64,000 nt of DNA from Spirochaetaceae bacterium (GCA_017614995.1 JAGAAX010000029.1:1-64000), one strand, 5' to 3'. Numbered from the stretch's first letter, positions 7,069 to 16,153 are shown. Translations and numbers: made by a program. Notes: generated by a model from the letters alone, not told the origin.

Positions 7069-8169
7069 TTACTTGCTCAGGTTTCGGTAAATATCCTGTG
7101 CTGTGTGAAAATGGTCTTTGATTACAGTTTCTTCAAGATTGTCTTTCGTTATGGCGAATGGCTGTTCGCAATAAAATGGAACAAGCTTGCCGCTTTTATT
7201 AGGGAAATAATCGTCTGGCTTTTCTGGGTTGCCCTTAATCAATGCCATTGTGACATTTGCTGCTCTTGTAGCAAGCGATTTTATGGGTTTGTACACCGTC
7301 ATAAACTGGGTGCCTTCCGCAATATGCTGGCACGCCGACAAGTCTGCGTCCTGGCCTGTTACGAGGATTTTTCCGGCAAGGCGGCGTTCCGCCAAAAGCT
7401 GAAGAACAGCTTCTGCAATCTGGTCGTTGCCGCATGTAATTGCGTCAAAGTCTGTTGATGTAGAAAAAACTTCACCGGCTTTTTTTAAGGCTTCATCGAA
7501 GCTCCATTCATCAAGCCAAATCTGCCTTTTTATTTCGATTTTTCCACCGGTAACAAAAGGGTCGAGCACGCTCATAATACCGCGGTTCACTTCATAAGAG
7601 TTGCTGTCACGACGTGAACCGTTGATAATCAGATAATTGCCCTGCGGACATGCTGCAACCAAAGACTTTGCCATAAGCATACCGACAGATTTGTTGTCAA
7701 AAGACACATACGCATCAATCGGCACTCCGTTAATCGGGCGGTCATAGGCAATTACTGGAATCTGCTTTTCTGCAACCTGCTGAATTACGCCGGAAAGCAG
7801 GTCGCTGTCATTCGGAATAACGACAAGTGCATCAATGTCTTTTGAAAGCAGGTACTCAATCTGTGTTATCTGTGCTTCAGTTCCGCCGGCGGAAAGTTGA
7901 AAAAGCACTTCTCCGCCTAAAGCTGCGATTTCGCTTGAGAAAATCTTAATGTCTTTGTTCCAGCGCTCAAGAATAAATGTGTCAGAAGCAATGGAAAAGC
8001 CGATTCTGGGCTTTGTCTTGTTTTTTCTGCTTTTATTGGCTGATTTTTCAGTATTTATAGAAAACGGAATACTTTGCTGTATTTTCGATTTTGAGCAGCT
8101 TGAAAAAGAAAGCGAAAAAATAACAAGAATTGTGCCAGCCGCTATTCTTAAAAGCTTTGTACGTTTCAT
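7069..8169 (-). CDS. Sugar-binding lipoprotein, XylF-like (Peripla_BP_4)
   Basis: The protein is about 366 residues. A signal peptide ends in SFSSC (lipid Cys about 25), followed by a Lys/Ser/Asn-rich linker and then a type I periplasmic binding fold. Family features are IGFSIASDTFILERWNKD, DALVVIPNDSD, VIAYDRPING, and YVSFDNKSVGMLMAKSL, which closely resemble xylose-binding proteins. It is the last gene of a four-gene operon and overlaps the response regulator by the ATGA junction at 8166-8169. No ABC permease or ATPase lies nearby, so it may present sugar to the kinase complex rather than to a transporter. That is inference. Confidence 0.85.
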   Translation of the reverse strand: MKRTKLLRIAAGTILVIFSLSFSSCSKSKIQQSIPFSINTEKSANKSRKNKTKPRIGFSIASDTFILERWNKDIKIFSSEIAALGGEVLFQLSAGGTEAQITQIEYLLSKDIDALVVIPNDSDLLSGVIQQVAEKQIPVIAYDRPINGVPIDAYVSFDNKSVGMLMAKSLVAACPQGNYLIINGSRRDSNSYEVNRGIMSVLDPFVTGGKIEIKRQIWLDEWSFDEALKKAGEVFSTSTDFDAITCGNDQIAEAVLQLLAERRLAGKILVTGQDADLSACQHIAEGTQFMTVYKPIKSLATRAANVTMALIKGNPEKPDDYFPNKSGKLVPFYCEQPFAITKDNLEETVIKDHFHTAQDIYRNLSK

Positions 8170-9632
8170 AAGTCTGTTCCTTTGTGGAGGGCATTTTCTG
8201 AATTAGCCCTAAACTCTGACGGTGTAAAGCCTGTGATTTTACGGAAAAGTCTTGTAAAGTAGTTCTGGTCTTGAAAGCCGGTTTGTGCGCTTACCTCTTT
8301 TATGCTCATCTGCGTCAAAAGCAGCTCTTTCGCCTTTGAAATACGCTTTTCGGCAATATACGAAGAAAAACCCGTATTGAGGTGCTCGCTGAAAAGGTGG
8401 CTCAAATGTGTTTCAGAAACGGCGCAGATTGAGGCAACGTCCGCAAGCGATAAAGCTTCATTAAAGCGGCTGTCGATGTATTCGAGTGCTTTTTCCAAAG
8501 TTTTGGGAAGCTGATTTTTCTCCTGCTTTTGGAATTCAGACTCAAAAAGCTTCATTGCATTTCTTCCCCAGCTTATGCATTCTTCCTTTGTGCTTAATGA
8601 AACAAATTCGTCTGGTACCCAGAACGGCTGGTTGTCAGCGTTGTCGCCCGAATAAAGCGAAAAAAGCTTTTCCTGCAAAATCATGAAAATTCCGCAAAGT
8701 GAGAATTTTGCTTTGTCGAGGTTTTCACCTGCAAAAATGTGCTGAACCAAAGCTTCATAAGCTGATTCCGGCGTTGATTTTGCCTGTCTTGAATCAAAGC
8801 TTTGAAGAAATTCCTTTATCAGATATTGTTCATTCTTAAAAGATGATTTCTTCTGGTTTCTGATTTTCTCGAAAGCTTCTTGCGCAGACTTAAAAAGCTG
8901 GTTTCCGGGATAAGGCGAACCCAAACCGTAGATTATGCTGTTTGTGCTGTCAATTTCAGGGCAGATTGTCTTTAAGTCACTTTGAAGCCTGTCAAACTGG
9001 TTTGAGCTTAGCGGAATTAAAAGCTGAAGCAAAGAAAGGTAGTTTGACTCAAAAATCTGGTGCTTGAACGAAAGGCGCTTTAAAAGCTGTTTCTGCTGTT
9101 CCTTTGTTCCCTGAATCAGCGCAATACAGAATTTGTCCTGGTCAAAATCAAAGAGCTTCTGCGCTTCAAGCCATTCTTCGTTTGTGTATTCGCGGTGCAG
9201 AGTTTCTGTCAAAAAGACTTGCTTTTTCTGCTGCAAGGTTTCCTGTGAGTTGGTGCGCTTGCTTAATGCTTCTTTTATATCGTCAAGCGTTTTTAAGAAA
9301 ACTTTTTTAGTTACCGGCTTAACAAGATATGCAAAAACACCGAGCGGAACGGCGCGCTGTGCAAGGTCAAAACGCTCAAATGCTGTTGAAAGCACAAAAA
9401 TTGTGTCTGAAAAAGTTTCGTGCATACTCTCAATAACAGACAAACCGTCTTTGCCGGGCATGGCTATATCCATAAAGACAACCTGCGGCTTGTGTCTGAA
9501 CATCATTTCAATGGCTTCTTCGCCGCTGCGTGCTTTTCCGCAGACAGTAAAATCCGGTGCGCCATGTTCAATCATGTAAGTATAGCTTTCAAGTACCGGC
9601 TCTTCATCATCTACTATTAAAACTGAATACAT
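8166..9632 (-). CDS. Response regulator, YesN type (receiver + AraC HTH)
   Basis: The protein has 488 residues. The receiver domain (1-120) has acidic residues DDE at 8-10, phospho-acceptor Asp55 in VVFMDIAMPG and the conserved Lys in YLVKPV. A long middle region of unknown fold (about 125-380) follows. The C-terminal AraC-type double HTH (about 385-485) includes YIAEKRISKAKELLL and FQDQNYFTRLFRKITGFTP. AGGAGGAACC precedes the ATG. It overlaps the kinase gene by 16 bases and the next gene by 4. It very likely activates sugar-use genes in response to the partner kinase. Confidence 0.93.
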   Translation of the reverse strand: MYSVLIVDDEEPVLESYTYMIEHGAPDFTVCGKARSGEEAIEMMFRHKPQVVFMDIAMPGKDGLSVIESMHETFSDTIFVLSTAFERFDLAQRAVPLGVFAYLVKPVTKKVFLKTLDDIKEALSKRTNSQETLQQKKQVFLTETLHREYTNEEWLEAQKLFDFDQDKFCIALIQGTKEQQKQLLKRLSFKHQIFESNYLSLLQLLIPLSSNQFDRLQSDLKTICPEIDSTNSIIYGLGSPYPGNQLFKSAQEAFEKIRNQKKSSFKNEQYLIKEFLQSFDSRQAKSTPESAYEALVQHIFAGENLDKAKFSLCGIFMILQEKLFSLYSGDNADNQPFWVPDEFVSLSTKEECISWGRNAMKLFESEFQKQEKNQLPKTLEKALEYIDSRFNEALSLADVASICAVSETHLSHLFSEHLNTGFSSYIAEKRISKAKELLLTQMSIKEVSAQTGFQDQNYFTRLFRKITGFTPSEFRANSENALHKGTDL

Positions 9633-11098
9633 GGTTCCTCCTGTGTGTTCAGACTGATTGTTATTTTTGTTCCTTTGTGCAGTTCCGAATCAATTTTTAT
9701 GATTTCCGTATTATTGGGATAGAAGAAGTAAAGACGCTGAATGACGTTTTCTAAGCCCATAATTTTTGACGAAGTTGACTCAAGATTTGCTTTTTCAAGC
9801 AGTTTTTGTCTGGTTTCCTCTTTTATGCCGCAGCCGTCGTCCTCAACGCAAAGGCGTAAGATGTTGTCAACTTTTTCAGCCGTAACGCTGACAGTGCCGT
9901 AGCCCTTGCTTTCGTTAAAACCATGCACTATAGAATTTTCAACAAGCGGCTGTAGAATAGAAACAGGAACAAGACACTCGTCCTTAAGATTTTCCGGAAT
10001 GTTTATGTTCAGCGTAAGTGTCTTTGGAAATCTTATGCGTAAAATTGCGCAGTAAACTTCGATGCCGTCAGCTTCGTGCCTTAGCGGAACAATCACATTT
10101 TTCTGGCTTACATCGTGTCTGAAAAGCTTTGCAAGCAGCGTCATGTATTCTGCAGTGTTGTCTGCGCCTTCAAGAATTGCAAGCTGCACGCCGGTATTAA
10201 GCGTATTGAACAGAAAATGCGGATTCATCTGCGCCTGCATTGTGTAAAGTTCCATGCGCTTCATAAGCTGCTGCATTTTCATGTTGTTGAGCCTTTCTTT
10301 CATAAATTCTTTTTCAACGCCGCGCTTCCATTCAATTTCCTGAATGTATGTCGATAAGTCAGTCTTCATGCGGTTAAAGCCCGAAATAAGTTCGTTTATT
10401 TCGTACCATGCACCGTCTGGAATGTCGGGCGAGTTGAAGTTGCCGTTTGCAATTTCAAGCGAATTCTCGACAAGCACATTCAGCGGCTTCAAGATTTTGC
10501 CTGTCGCAATCCATATGCTCATCAAAGCAAGAACCGTAATTACAAGCACAAAAAGAAGCCCCCAGAGATTCATTTTTCTAGATTCATCAATAAAAATTTC
10601 GTAGCTTGCAATCTGGTTTCTGAAACGCTCAAGACTTACCGCGTTAATTTCGCTGTCTATACATGAAAGAAGCTGGTTCATTTCAGCATATTTTGCTGTG
10701 TATTTGGCTATATTTCTTCCGCGTTTTGCGTCAATGGCTTCGTCTGCAACTTCGGAATAATGCATGACAAGACTGTAGATTTCTCGCTCTTTTAAGTCGC
10801 TCTGCTTGAACTGCTTGGGCGGCAGCACCTGTATTTTTTGCTTTATAGACTGCTGCTGGACGAGCAGGGTAGCTAAAGCCGTACTTGAGCGGCTTGAAAG
10901 ATAAGTCAGTGCCGTATCGTGCAGCTCGTGAAGTTCCTGCTGAAAAGCCTGAAGCTCGCGCTCTTTTGAGAATCGCTCATTTGTAATTTGCTGCATTTGC
11001 TCTGAAATAAACAGAATATAAATATTTGAAAGCAGAACAACGGCACAGAGAACTGCAGCACTTAGAATCATCTGAACTTTCAGCGAGGATTTTTTCAT
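9617..11098 (-). CDS. Sensor histidine kinase, YesM/LytS type
   Basis: The protein has 493 residues. Two transmembrane helices (about 10-32 and 178-197) enclose a helical periplasmic domain of about 145 residues. HAMP follows (about 197-255), then a His_kinase domain with the motif MNPHFLFNTLN (His294), then the ATPase domain with LQPLVENSIVHG and DDGCGIKEE. It overlaps the anchored sugar sensor by ATGA at its start and the response regulator at its end. The arrangement resembles XylFII-LytS-type systems in which a binding protein tells the kinase about sugar. Confidence 0.93.
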   Translation of the reverse strand: MKKSSLKVQMILSAAVLCAVVLLSNIYILFISEQMQQITNERFSKERELQAFQQELHELHDTALTYLSSRSSTALATLLVQQQSIKQKIQVLPPKQFKQSDLKEREIYSLVMHYSEVADEAIDAKRGRNIAKYTAKYAEMNQLLSCIDSEINAVSLERFRNQIASYEIFIDESRKMNLWGLLFVLVITVLALMSIWIATGKILKPLNVLVENSLEIANGNFNSPDIPDGAWYEINELISGFNRMKTDLSTYIQEIEWKRGVEKEFMKERLNNMKMQQLMKRMELYTMQAQMNPHFLFNTLNTGVQLAILEGADNTAEYMTLLAKLFRHDVSQKNVIVPLRHEADGIEVYCAILRIRFPKTLTLNINIPENLKDECLVPVSILQPLVENSIVHGFNESKGYGTVSVTAEKVDNILRLCVEDDGCGIKEETRQKLLEKANLESTSSKIMGLENVIQRLYFFYPNNTEIIKIDSELHKGTKITISLNTQEEPCIQF

Positions 11099-12063
11099 TT
11101 TTGTATATCCTCGCTTTTCTTAAGAAAATCAAAGCCGGTGTTTACATAACTTGAAGTGTTTCCGTTTTGGCATATTTCAAAAACTGACTGAAGCGCCTGG
11201 TAACCAAGCTGATAAGAATCAACCGAAATCAAAGCGTCAAGCACGCCCTTATCAAGATATTCTTTTACGGCATCTGACGAACCGAATCCGATTATTTTAT
11301 GCGTGCCGACCTTGTTCTGTTCTACAAGCATTTTTGCATAAGCCAGCGTATCGTCTTCGTTTGTAAAGATAATCGTGTTTGTTCTTGATCTTGTGCTTAA
11401 AATTGAAGACACAATCTCTTCTGCGTCAAGCATGTTCTGGCTTGTAACGGCGCAGAGGATAGAATCAAAAAGCTTGTAGCTTGCCGTTGACTTTATGCCC
11501 ATTTCAATCAATTCACGCTCGGCATACATTCCCGGCGATTTTTCGCTATAAACGATGAGCGGAAAAATTACAGTCTGCTCATTAAAAAGATATTCACCTA
11601 TAAAGCAGCCAAGCTCAAAATTGTTTACACCGATGTGCGTGTACGGCTTGTTTGTCGGAATTGCGTGGTCGATTAAGACGAGCGGAGTAGAAGTGCCCGC
11701 AATTTTGTCGAGAATTTCAGCGGTTTCTTTTGTGTCAGAAAACGAATAAATAACAATACCGTCTGCACCTGTATAAGGCGCGGCAAAAAGCTGGCTTGAA
11801 TTCTCGTCAAGCTCATGCACAGAAAGCGCAATTTCCTCTTCTTCGCAAAAATCCATAGCGCCTTCAAGCATTGAATTAAAAAATGAATGTGCGGTTTCAG
11901 GCAGATAAATTGCAATATGAAATTTAGGCGTTTCTGTCTGCAATTTAACCTGCTTTGTAAGCTTCATAACATAAGACAGCGACATAAAAAGCGAATAAAC
12001 TGCAACGATACTGAGGAAAATAATTATTATAAAAAGTGCAATTCTATTGACGCTGTTTTTCAT
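11095..12063 (-). CDS. Membrane-anchored type I periplasmic binding protein (sugar sensor)
   Basis: The protein has 322 residues. An N-terminal hydrophobic helix (about 7-30) has no lipobox and is probably an uncleaved anchor. A Peripla_BP_4-type fold follows (FHIAIYLPETAHSFFNSMLEGAMDF, GADGIVIYSF, PLVLIDHAIP, IGVNNFELGCFIGEYL, GFGSSDAVKEYLDKG). It is the first gene of the four-gene operon. It probably binds a sugar outside the membrane and passes the signal to the kinase. A 37-base inverted repeat lies just upstream at 12096-12132. Confidence 0.85.
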   Translation of the reverse strand: MKNSVNRIALFIIIIFLSIVAVYSLFMSLSYVMKLTKQVKLQTETPKFHIAIYLPETAHSFFNSMLEGAMDFCEEEEIALSVHELDENSSQLFAAPYTGADGIVIYSFSDTKETAEILDKIAGTSTPLVLIDHAIPTNKPYTHIGVNNFELGCFIGEYLFNEQTVIFPLIVYSEKSPGMYAERELIEMGIKSTASYKLFDSILCAVTSQNMLDAEEIVSSILSTRSRTNTIIFTNEDDTLAYAKMLVEQNKVGTHKIIGFGSSDAVKEYLDKGVLDALISVDSYQLGYQALQSVFEICQNGNTSSYVNTGFDFLKKSEDIQK

Positions 12064-12095
12064 AATTGACTTGCTATTAAAGCTTAATGTGCATT

Positions 12096-12132
12096 GGAAA
12101 AAACTTCAACTTTAAAAATCAAAAGTTTTTCC
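12096..12132. promoter_or_regulatory. Inverted repeat upstream of the sugar-sensor operon
   Basis: GGAAAAAACTT and AAGTTTTTCC arms lie 33 bases before the sensor gene start, with an inner AACTTT/AAAGTT pairing. It could be an operator or a transcript hairpin. The sequence alone does not decide. Confidence 0.4.
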
Positions 12133-12140
12133 TGGCAAAA

Positions 12141-12182
12141 CACAAAAAAGAAATCCGGTCAAAACAACTGTCCTGACCGGAT
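12141..12182 (-). terminator. Intrinsic terminator for xylB
   Basis: Read on the minus strand, nine-base arms ATCCGGTCA/TGACCGGAT form a hairpin followed by a T-rich run (complement of 12141-12153). Confidence 0.7.
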
Positions 12183-12345
12183 TAGGGGAAAATGATCCTG
12201 TTTTTTTATTGGAGGAACAGGAATAATGAACGTGCTCAAAAATTCGGTTTGTTTTTGAACATGCCCAATATCTGAAAAACCGGCAAAGAAGCCGTCAAAA
12301 CAGTTTTCCGGTACCTTGCCGAAATACAGATCAAATTAGCTCGCG

Positions 12346-13830
12346 CTATTTATAGAGTGGCGAAAGTGTGTCCACTACCTTTGAATATTCCGCGTATGCT
12401 TTGTCATATGCAGCTACATTTGCTGCAATCGGGTCGGCGTTCTTTGATTCGTCAAGCTTGATGTGTTCTGCACAAAGTTCGGCGATGTCGCATTTGCCGT
12501 TCTGGTTTTTAAGGCACCACAATGCCTGAACAGCACCGCCAAGAGCCGCTGCTTCGTCCAAAGCCGGAACGCGAATAGGAAGGTTCATTACGTCAGCTGC
12601 AATCTGACGCCAGATTGGTGATTTTGAACCGCCGCCGATAAGACGGATTTCGCGCGGTTTGAATCCGAGTTTGCGGAATGCATCAAGGCCGCCGCGCATT
12701 GCAAATACTGCTGATTCCAAAGAAGCGCGTGCAATGTTTGCTCTGTTTGTGTTAGCCGAAGTAAGGCCGGTAATGCTTGCGCGTCCGTTCGGCAGGTTTG
12801 GTGTGCGTTCGCCGTTAAAGAACGGAATTACAAGAACGCCTTCTGAGCCGCATGGAGCTTTAGCAGCTTCTCCGTCTAAGTCTTTTACGTCAAGTTCAAA
12901 AAGACCGCGTACAAATTCTGTTGCTACAGTACAGTTCATTGTGCACAAAAGCGGCAGCCAGCCGCCTGTAGAAGAGCAGAAGCCGCTCAAACCGTTTGCC
13001 GGGTCAGCAATAGGCTTGTCGCTGTATCCGTACAAAGTGCCTGAAGTACCCATAGACATTGTTAAGAAGCCGTCAGCAACTGTACCGGTGCCGACAGCAC
13101 CCATCATGTTGTCGCCGCCGCCTGCACTTACAGGAATTCCTTCAGGAATTCCGTATGCAGCAGCAGCTTCAGCTGAAACTTTTCCAGCCGGTGCACTTGG
13201 TTCAATTAATTCAGGAAGAAGTCCCAAAAGCTTTGAATCTATAATGTCGCAGATTTTTTTAGACCATGTTCTGTTTTTAGAATCGAACAATGCTGTACCA
13301 GAAGCATCGCCGTATTCCATTACGTATTTGCCGGTAAGCTTCCAGTTAAGATAATCGTGTGGAAGCATGATATATGCAAGTTTTGCAAAGGCATCTGGCT
13401 TATTGTCTTTAAGCCACAAGATTTTTGGAGCAGTAAAACCAGGAAGCATCAAGTTTCCCAAAAGGCTTACAACTTTTTTATCTCCGCCTGCTTTTTTTGT
13501 AATGTATTCGCACTGTTTTGTTGTTGCAGTGTCGCACCAAAGTTTAATGTTGTACAAGGCTTTGCCGTCTTTATCAAGCGGAACAAAACCATGCTGCTGA
13601 CCAGAAACACCGATTGCTTCGATAGTCTTTTTGTTTTCTGCGCTTAATTTGCTGAAACAAACTTCAAGACCTTTATCAAACCATTCAGTCTTCTGTTCGC
13701 GTGTTCCGTCAGCTTCCGAAATTAAATCCATCGGACAGCTTGCTTTTTCAATAATCTCTTTTTTTTCATAGTCGTAAATTACGACTTTCATGCTCTGTGT
13801 TCCAAGATCAATTCCTGCTACTGTTTTCAT
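12346..13830 (-). CDS. xylB: Xylulokinase
   Basis: This FGGY-family carbohydrate kinase of about 494 residues phosphorylates D-xylulose to xylulose 5-phosphate. N-terminal ATPase motif GIDLGTQSMKVVIYD, then VSGQQHGFVPLD (substrate region), MLPHDYLNWKLTG, SAGGGDNMMGAVGTG, and the C-terminal adenosine motif IRLIGGGSKSPIWRQIAADVM all match XylB. GGAGGACAC precedes ATG 13830. The longer frame to 13992 has no ribosome site and overlaps the promoter. It is divergent from an AraC regulator, with a promoter at 13852-13880. Confidence 0.95.
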   Translation of the reverse strand: MKTVAGIDLGTQSMKVVIYDYEKKEIIEKASCPMDLISEADGTREQKTEWFDKGLEVCFSKLSAENKKTIEAIGVSGQQHGFVPLDKDGKALYNIKLWCDTATTKQCEYITKKAGGDKKVVSLLGNLMLPGFTAPKILWLKDNKPDAFAKLAYIMLPHDYLNWKLTGKYVMEYGDASGTALFDSKNRTWSKKICDIIDSKLLGLLPELIEPSAPAGKVSAEAAAAYGIPEGIPVSAGGGDNMMGAVGTGTVADGFLTMSMGTSGTLYGYSDKPIADPANGLSGFCSSTGGWLPLLCTMNCTVATEFVRGLFELDVKDLDGEAAKAPCGSEGVLVIPFFNGERTPNLPNGRASITGLTSANTNRANIARASLESAVFAMRGGLDAFRKLGFKPREIRLIGGGSKSPIWRQIAADVMNLPIRVPALDEAAALGGAVQALWCLKNQNGKCDIAELCAEHIKLDESKNADPIAANVAAYDKAYAEYSKVVDTLSPLYK

Positions 13831-13851
13831 TTGTGTCCTCCAAATAACTAT

Positions 13852-13880
13852 AGGATAAGCTGAGAGGGGCATTTTTTCAA
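13852..13880 (-). promoter_or_regulatory. xylB promoter
   Basis: On the minus strand, TTGAAA (13880-13875), a 17-base gap and TATCCT (13857-13852) lie about 20 bases before the xylB start. Confidence 0.5.
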
Positions 13881-13924
13881 ATACTGAATTTTGATAAATT
13901 ATGCCTATTATTGATATAATCATC

Positions 13925-13953
13925 TTGACTAGAAGAAAAAGCAATTTTAACAT
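13925..13953 (+). promoter_or_regulatory. Promoter for the AraC regulator
   Basis: TTGACT at 13925-13930, a 17-base gap and TAACAT at 13948-13953. The implied start of transcription near 13960 lies between the in-frame ATG at 13901 and the one at 13976, so it favours the latter. Confidence 0.5.
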
Positions 13954-13975
13954 AAACACAGATATTTGGAGACTT

Positions 13976-14806
13976 ATGCGCATAATAGACACTGTTTTTG
14001 TATACAGGCTTGCACATGGTGAAAAGCTTGCCTGGCATGGAAGATACCATGCTCATAACGACAATGAATTCGAAGTTCACTATTTTATTGAAGGAAACGG
14101 CTCGTTTTTGGCGAATACGGCGCGAATTTCCATTGATGATAATGCGCTGTTTCTTGTCGGACCGCATGATTTTCATTCAATTATGCCGGAACAGGTTACG
14201 CGCCCTTTGACTTATTATGCCGTTCTATTTGAATTAAACGAACAGCAAGACCATGAAATATATCTTTTATTGACAAATATTTTGAAGCACCATTCTATAA
14301 AGCACTATGCGTCAGAGGCAAGCCGTTTTCTGTTTGACGAATTACTGAGGCTTTCTTCGTCAAAACAGAAGGGTCTTGAAAAATCTGCGGAATTTCTGCT
14401 TTGCAGCCTGCTTTACCGCTGGTATACAGAAGATACGGTTTCTGTGGCAGAAAAACCCGAAGCTGAAGCGCAGAAAAAGTCTGCGTCAATTGTCCGCGCC
14501 GGCATGGACTATTTTAAGTCAAACCTGCATAAGTCAATTACAATTACCCATGTCGCATACGAGCTTGGGCTTTCGGCGGAGCATTTTATCCGCGTTTTCC
14601 GCGAAGAAATGCACATGACACCGTACCAGTATTTTATGCGCCTTAGAACTGAAGCCGCCGCCGCCGAGCTAATAACAACAGATTTGTCTGTCGCCGAAAT
14701 TGCCGAGCGCTACGCCTTTGAAAACCAGTTTCACTTTTCAAAAGTCTTTAAACGCTGCACCGGCCTAACCCCCACCGCCTACCGCCACTGCTATATGCAG
14801 AAATAA
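13976..14806 (+). CDS. AraC-family regulator with cupin sensor domain
   Basis: The protein is about 276 residues. An N-terminal cupin-type sugar-binding domain (HGRYHAHNDNEFEVHYFIEGNG within residues 20-45) is followed by a C-terminal AraC HTH pair (about 175-275), with HKSITITHVAYELGLSAEHFIRVFRE and FENQFHFSKVFKRCTGLTPTAYR. The upstream TTGGAG and the promoter position favour ATG 13976 over 13901. It is divergent from xylB, so regulation of xylB by a pentose or xyloside is likely but inferred. Confidence 0.9.
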   Translation: MRIIDTVFVYRLAHGEKLAWHGRYHAHNDNEFEVHYFIEGNGSFLANTARISIDDNALFLVGPHDFHSIMPEQVTRPLTYYAVLFELNEQQDHEIYLLLTNILKHHSIKHYASEASRFLFDELLRLSSSKQKGLEKSAEFLLCSLLYRWYTEDTVSVAEKPEAEAQKKSASIVRAGMDYFKSNLHKSITITHVAYELGLSAEHFIRVFREEMHMTPYQYFMRLRTEAAAAELITTDLSVAEIAERYAFENQFHFSKVFKRCTGLTPTAYRHCYMQK

Positions 14807-14826
14807 GGAAAGGGAGGACACCAGCT

Positions 14827-15034
14827 CAGAGTCCCGGGTGCGCAAAAGCTTCTTCTACGGAATAGCTTAATCTGGCGCACCACAGCAAGTTTTGCGCTCC
14901 GCGCGAAACTTGTAACGGGTGAACAAGGCTGCTTTTTGAAGCTTGGTGTATAGACTGCCGGTTTTTGTGCAAACAAATAGCGGCACTTTTCGCCAGATAA
15001 TCTCTGTTCGTAGATTAATCTGTTGCGAAAAGAG
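14827..15034. repeat. Composite structured repeat (two facing modules)
   Basis: A plus-oriented degenerate module (about 14838-14920, with the AAGTTTTGCGC/GCGCGAAACTT hairpin and the word CTTGTAACGG) is joined by an ACAAGGCT linker to a minus-oriented module (14957-15034). The second has a GCCGGTTTTTGT/ACAAATAGCGGC hairpin, CTTTTCGC/GCGAAAAG outer arms and GTAGATTAATC. The same composite recurs at 35621-35820. The region 14807-15125 holds no gene. Confidence 0.75.
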
Positions 15035-15125
15035 TTCCATAGATTCACCCTAATCACAAGTTCGAGAGCGGATTTCCATCAGATTGTGCTTATTTCTGAG
15101 ATAGAACTTTTAATTAAACTTCTAT

Positions 15126-16064
15126 TTAGATTTCTTCGGCGAGCTCTTTGATTTTCTCTTCTGGCAGACCTGTAACTTCTGCAATTTGTTCTATAGAGCC
15201 TACGTTTTTCAAAAGCATATTCCGCGCATCATCGAGTTTTGCTTCAGTACGACCTTTTTTTAGACCACGTTCAAGTCCTATATTTTCGGCAGCACTTAAA
15301 CCAGAACGGATGTCGCGCTCAAACATTTCTTGCCGAAACTGCTCAACCCATAAGTCTTGGTTTGCACTTATTGAAGAAAGTGACTGTTTTGCGTTCATAA
15401 GACCTGCCTCCTGTTCGGTTAGTTTCTCTATGACCTTTGCCTTTTTAGGATTATCAGCTTCTTTTAAGAAAATCGCCCAGTTTTCTAAAGCTGTGTTCTT
15501 TTCAATGCTGTTCTCAAGCTTGGTGACTTTGGGCAGCTCAATAAAAATGATATTGAGCGTGTTGGAAAGCTCGCGGTTGTCATCTGTGCGCATCGCATAG
15601 CGGCTGACTGCATCATTTGAGCTTTTGTCAAACACAAAATCTAACACCGTAATCTGATAAACTTTCGGAGCTTTTTCCCAAGTATCGCCTTTCTTGAGAT
15701 AAGTTGTTTCAAGCCTTGCAACCTGATATTCGGCTCTTTTTCCATAATCATAAAATTGATTAAAAGCCATCATCTCAAGGTTTGCAGGCTGCCCGTCATC
15801 AAAAATGCACAGAATATCATAGCTCACGCCGCGCTGCTTTTCAAAAGCTATAGGCGCTTCATTTGCCGTAAGCTCTACAGATTTGATTTTGCGTTCTGTG
15901 GCAGCTTCCAAAAACGAGTGTAGTGCATTCCGCGATTCCGCTGTAGGCTGTGTGAACAATGCCTTAAAAGTCGAATCTATGCGCGGGTTAAGCAGCGCGC
16001 CGCTTTTCATCTGTGCAAGATATTCATCTTGGCTGTTGTAAATATTTATGTTCTTATTCATCAT
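15126..16064 (-). CDS. Rpn family PD-(D/E)XK nuclease / putative transposase
   Basis: The protein is about 313 residues. The N-terminal part (NPRIDSTFKALFTQ) and nuclease core (YDILCIFDDGQPANLEMM... FNQFYDYGKRAEYQVARL) match the PDDEXK_2/Rpn family, in which the D...NLEM residues form the metal site. The C-terminal tail GLERGLKKGRTEAKLDDARNML... EEKIKEL is the usual family ending. Rpn proteins promote recA-independent recombination and are widespread in Treponema. ATG 16064 or 16061 is chosen because homology starts there. No good ribosome site is visible. The gene is bracketed by structured repeats on both sides. Confidence 0.9.
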   Translation of the reverse strand: MMNKNINIYNSQDEYLAQMKSGALLNPRIDSTFKALFTQPTAESRNALHSFLEAATERKIKSVELTANEAPIAFEKQRGVSYDILCIFDDGQPANLEMMAFNQFYDYGKRAEYQVARLETTYLKKGDTWEKAPKVYQITVLDFVFDKSSNDAVSRYAMRTDDNRELSNTLNIIFIELPKVTKLENSIEKNTALENWAIFLKEADNPKKAKVIEKLTEQEAGLMNAKQSLSSISANQDLWVEQFRQEMFERDIRSGLSAAENIGLERGLKKGRTEAKLDDARNMLLKNVGSIEQIAEVTGLPEEKIKELAEEI

Positions 16065-16153
16065 ATAACATATATTGTTTAAAAATACAAATTTTTGTGC
16101 GTTTTTGACAAAAAACTTAAAGATTTTACAAATAAGGTTTGTGTACACAATCT

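Larger units (their letters stand above)
12064..12345. other. Intergenic region between xylB and the sensor operon
   Basis: This region holds, on the minus strand, probable xylB terminators (12141-12182 and a weaker CGGC/GCCG hairpin at about 12275-12292). It also holds an A/T-rich inverted repeat at 12096-12132 and an imperfect 11-base inverted repeat around 12231-12257 (GTGCTCAAAAA/TTTTTGAACAT). No convincing gene is present. Confidence 0.6.

Noticed and set aside
6967-7458. 163-codon plus-strand frame
   Set aside because: Most of it is antisense to the XylF-like lipoprotein gene, whose protein is clearly recognisable. The Cys-rich product is typical of a shadow frame.
12226-12258. Ten-codon frame after a GGAGGA, possible leader peptide
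   Set aside because: It reads opposite to both flanking operons and has nothing downstream to control on its strand.
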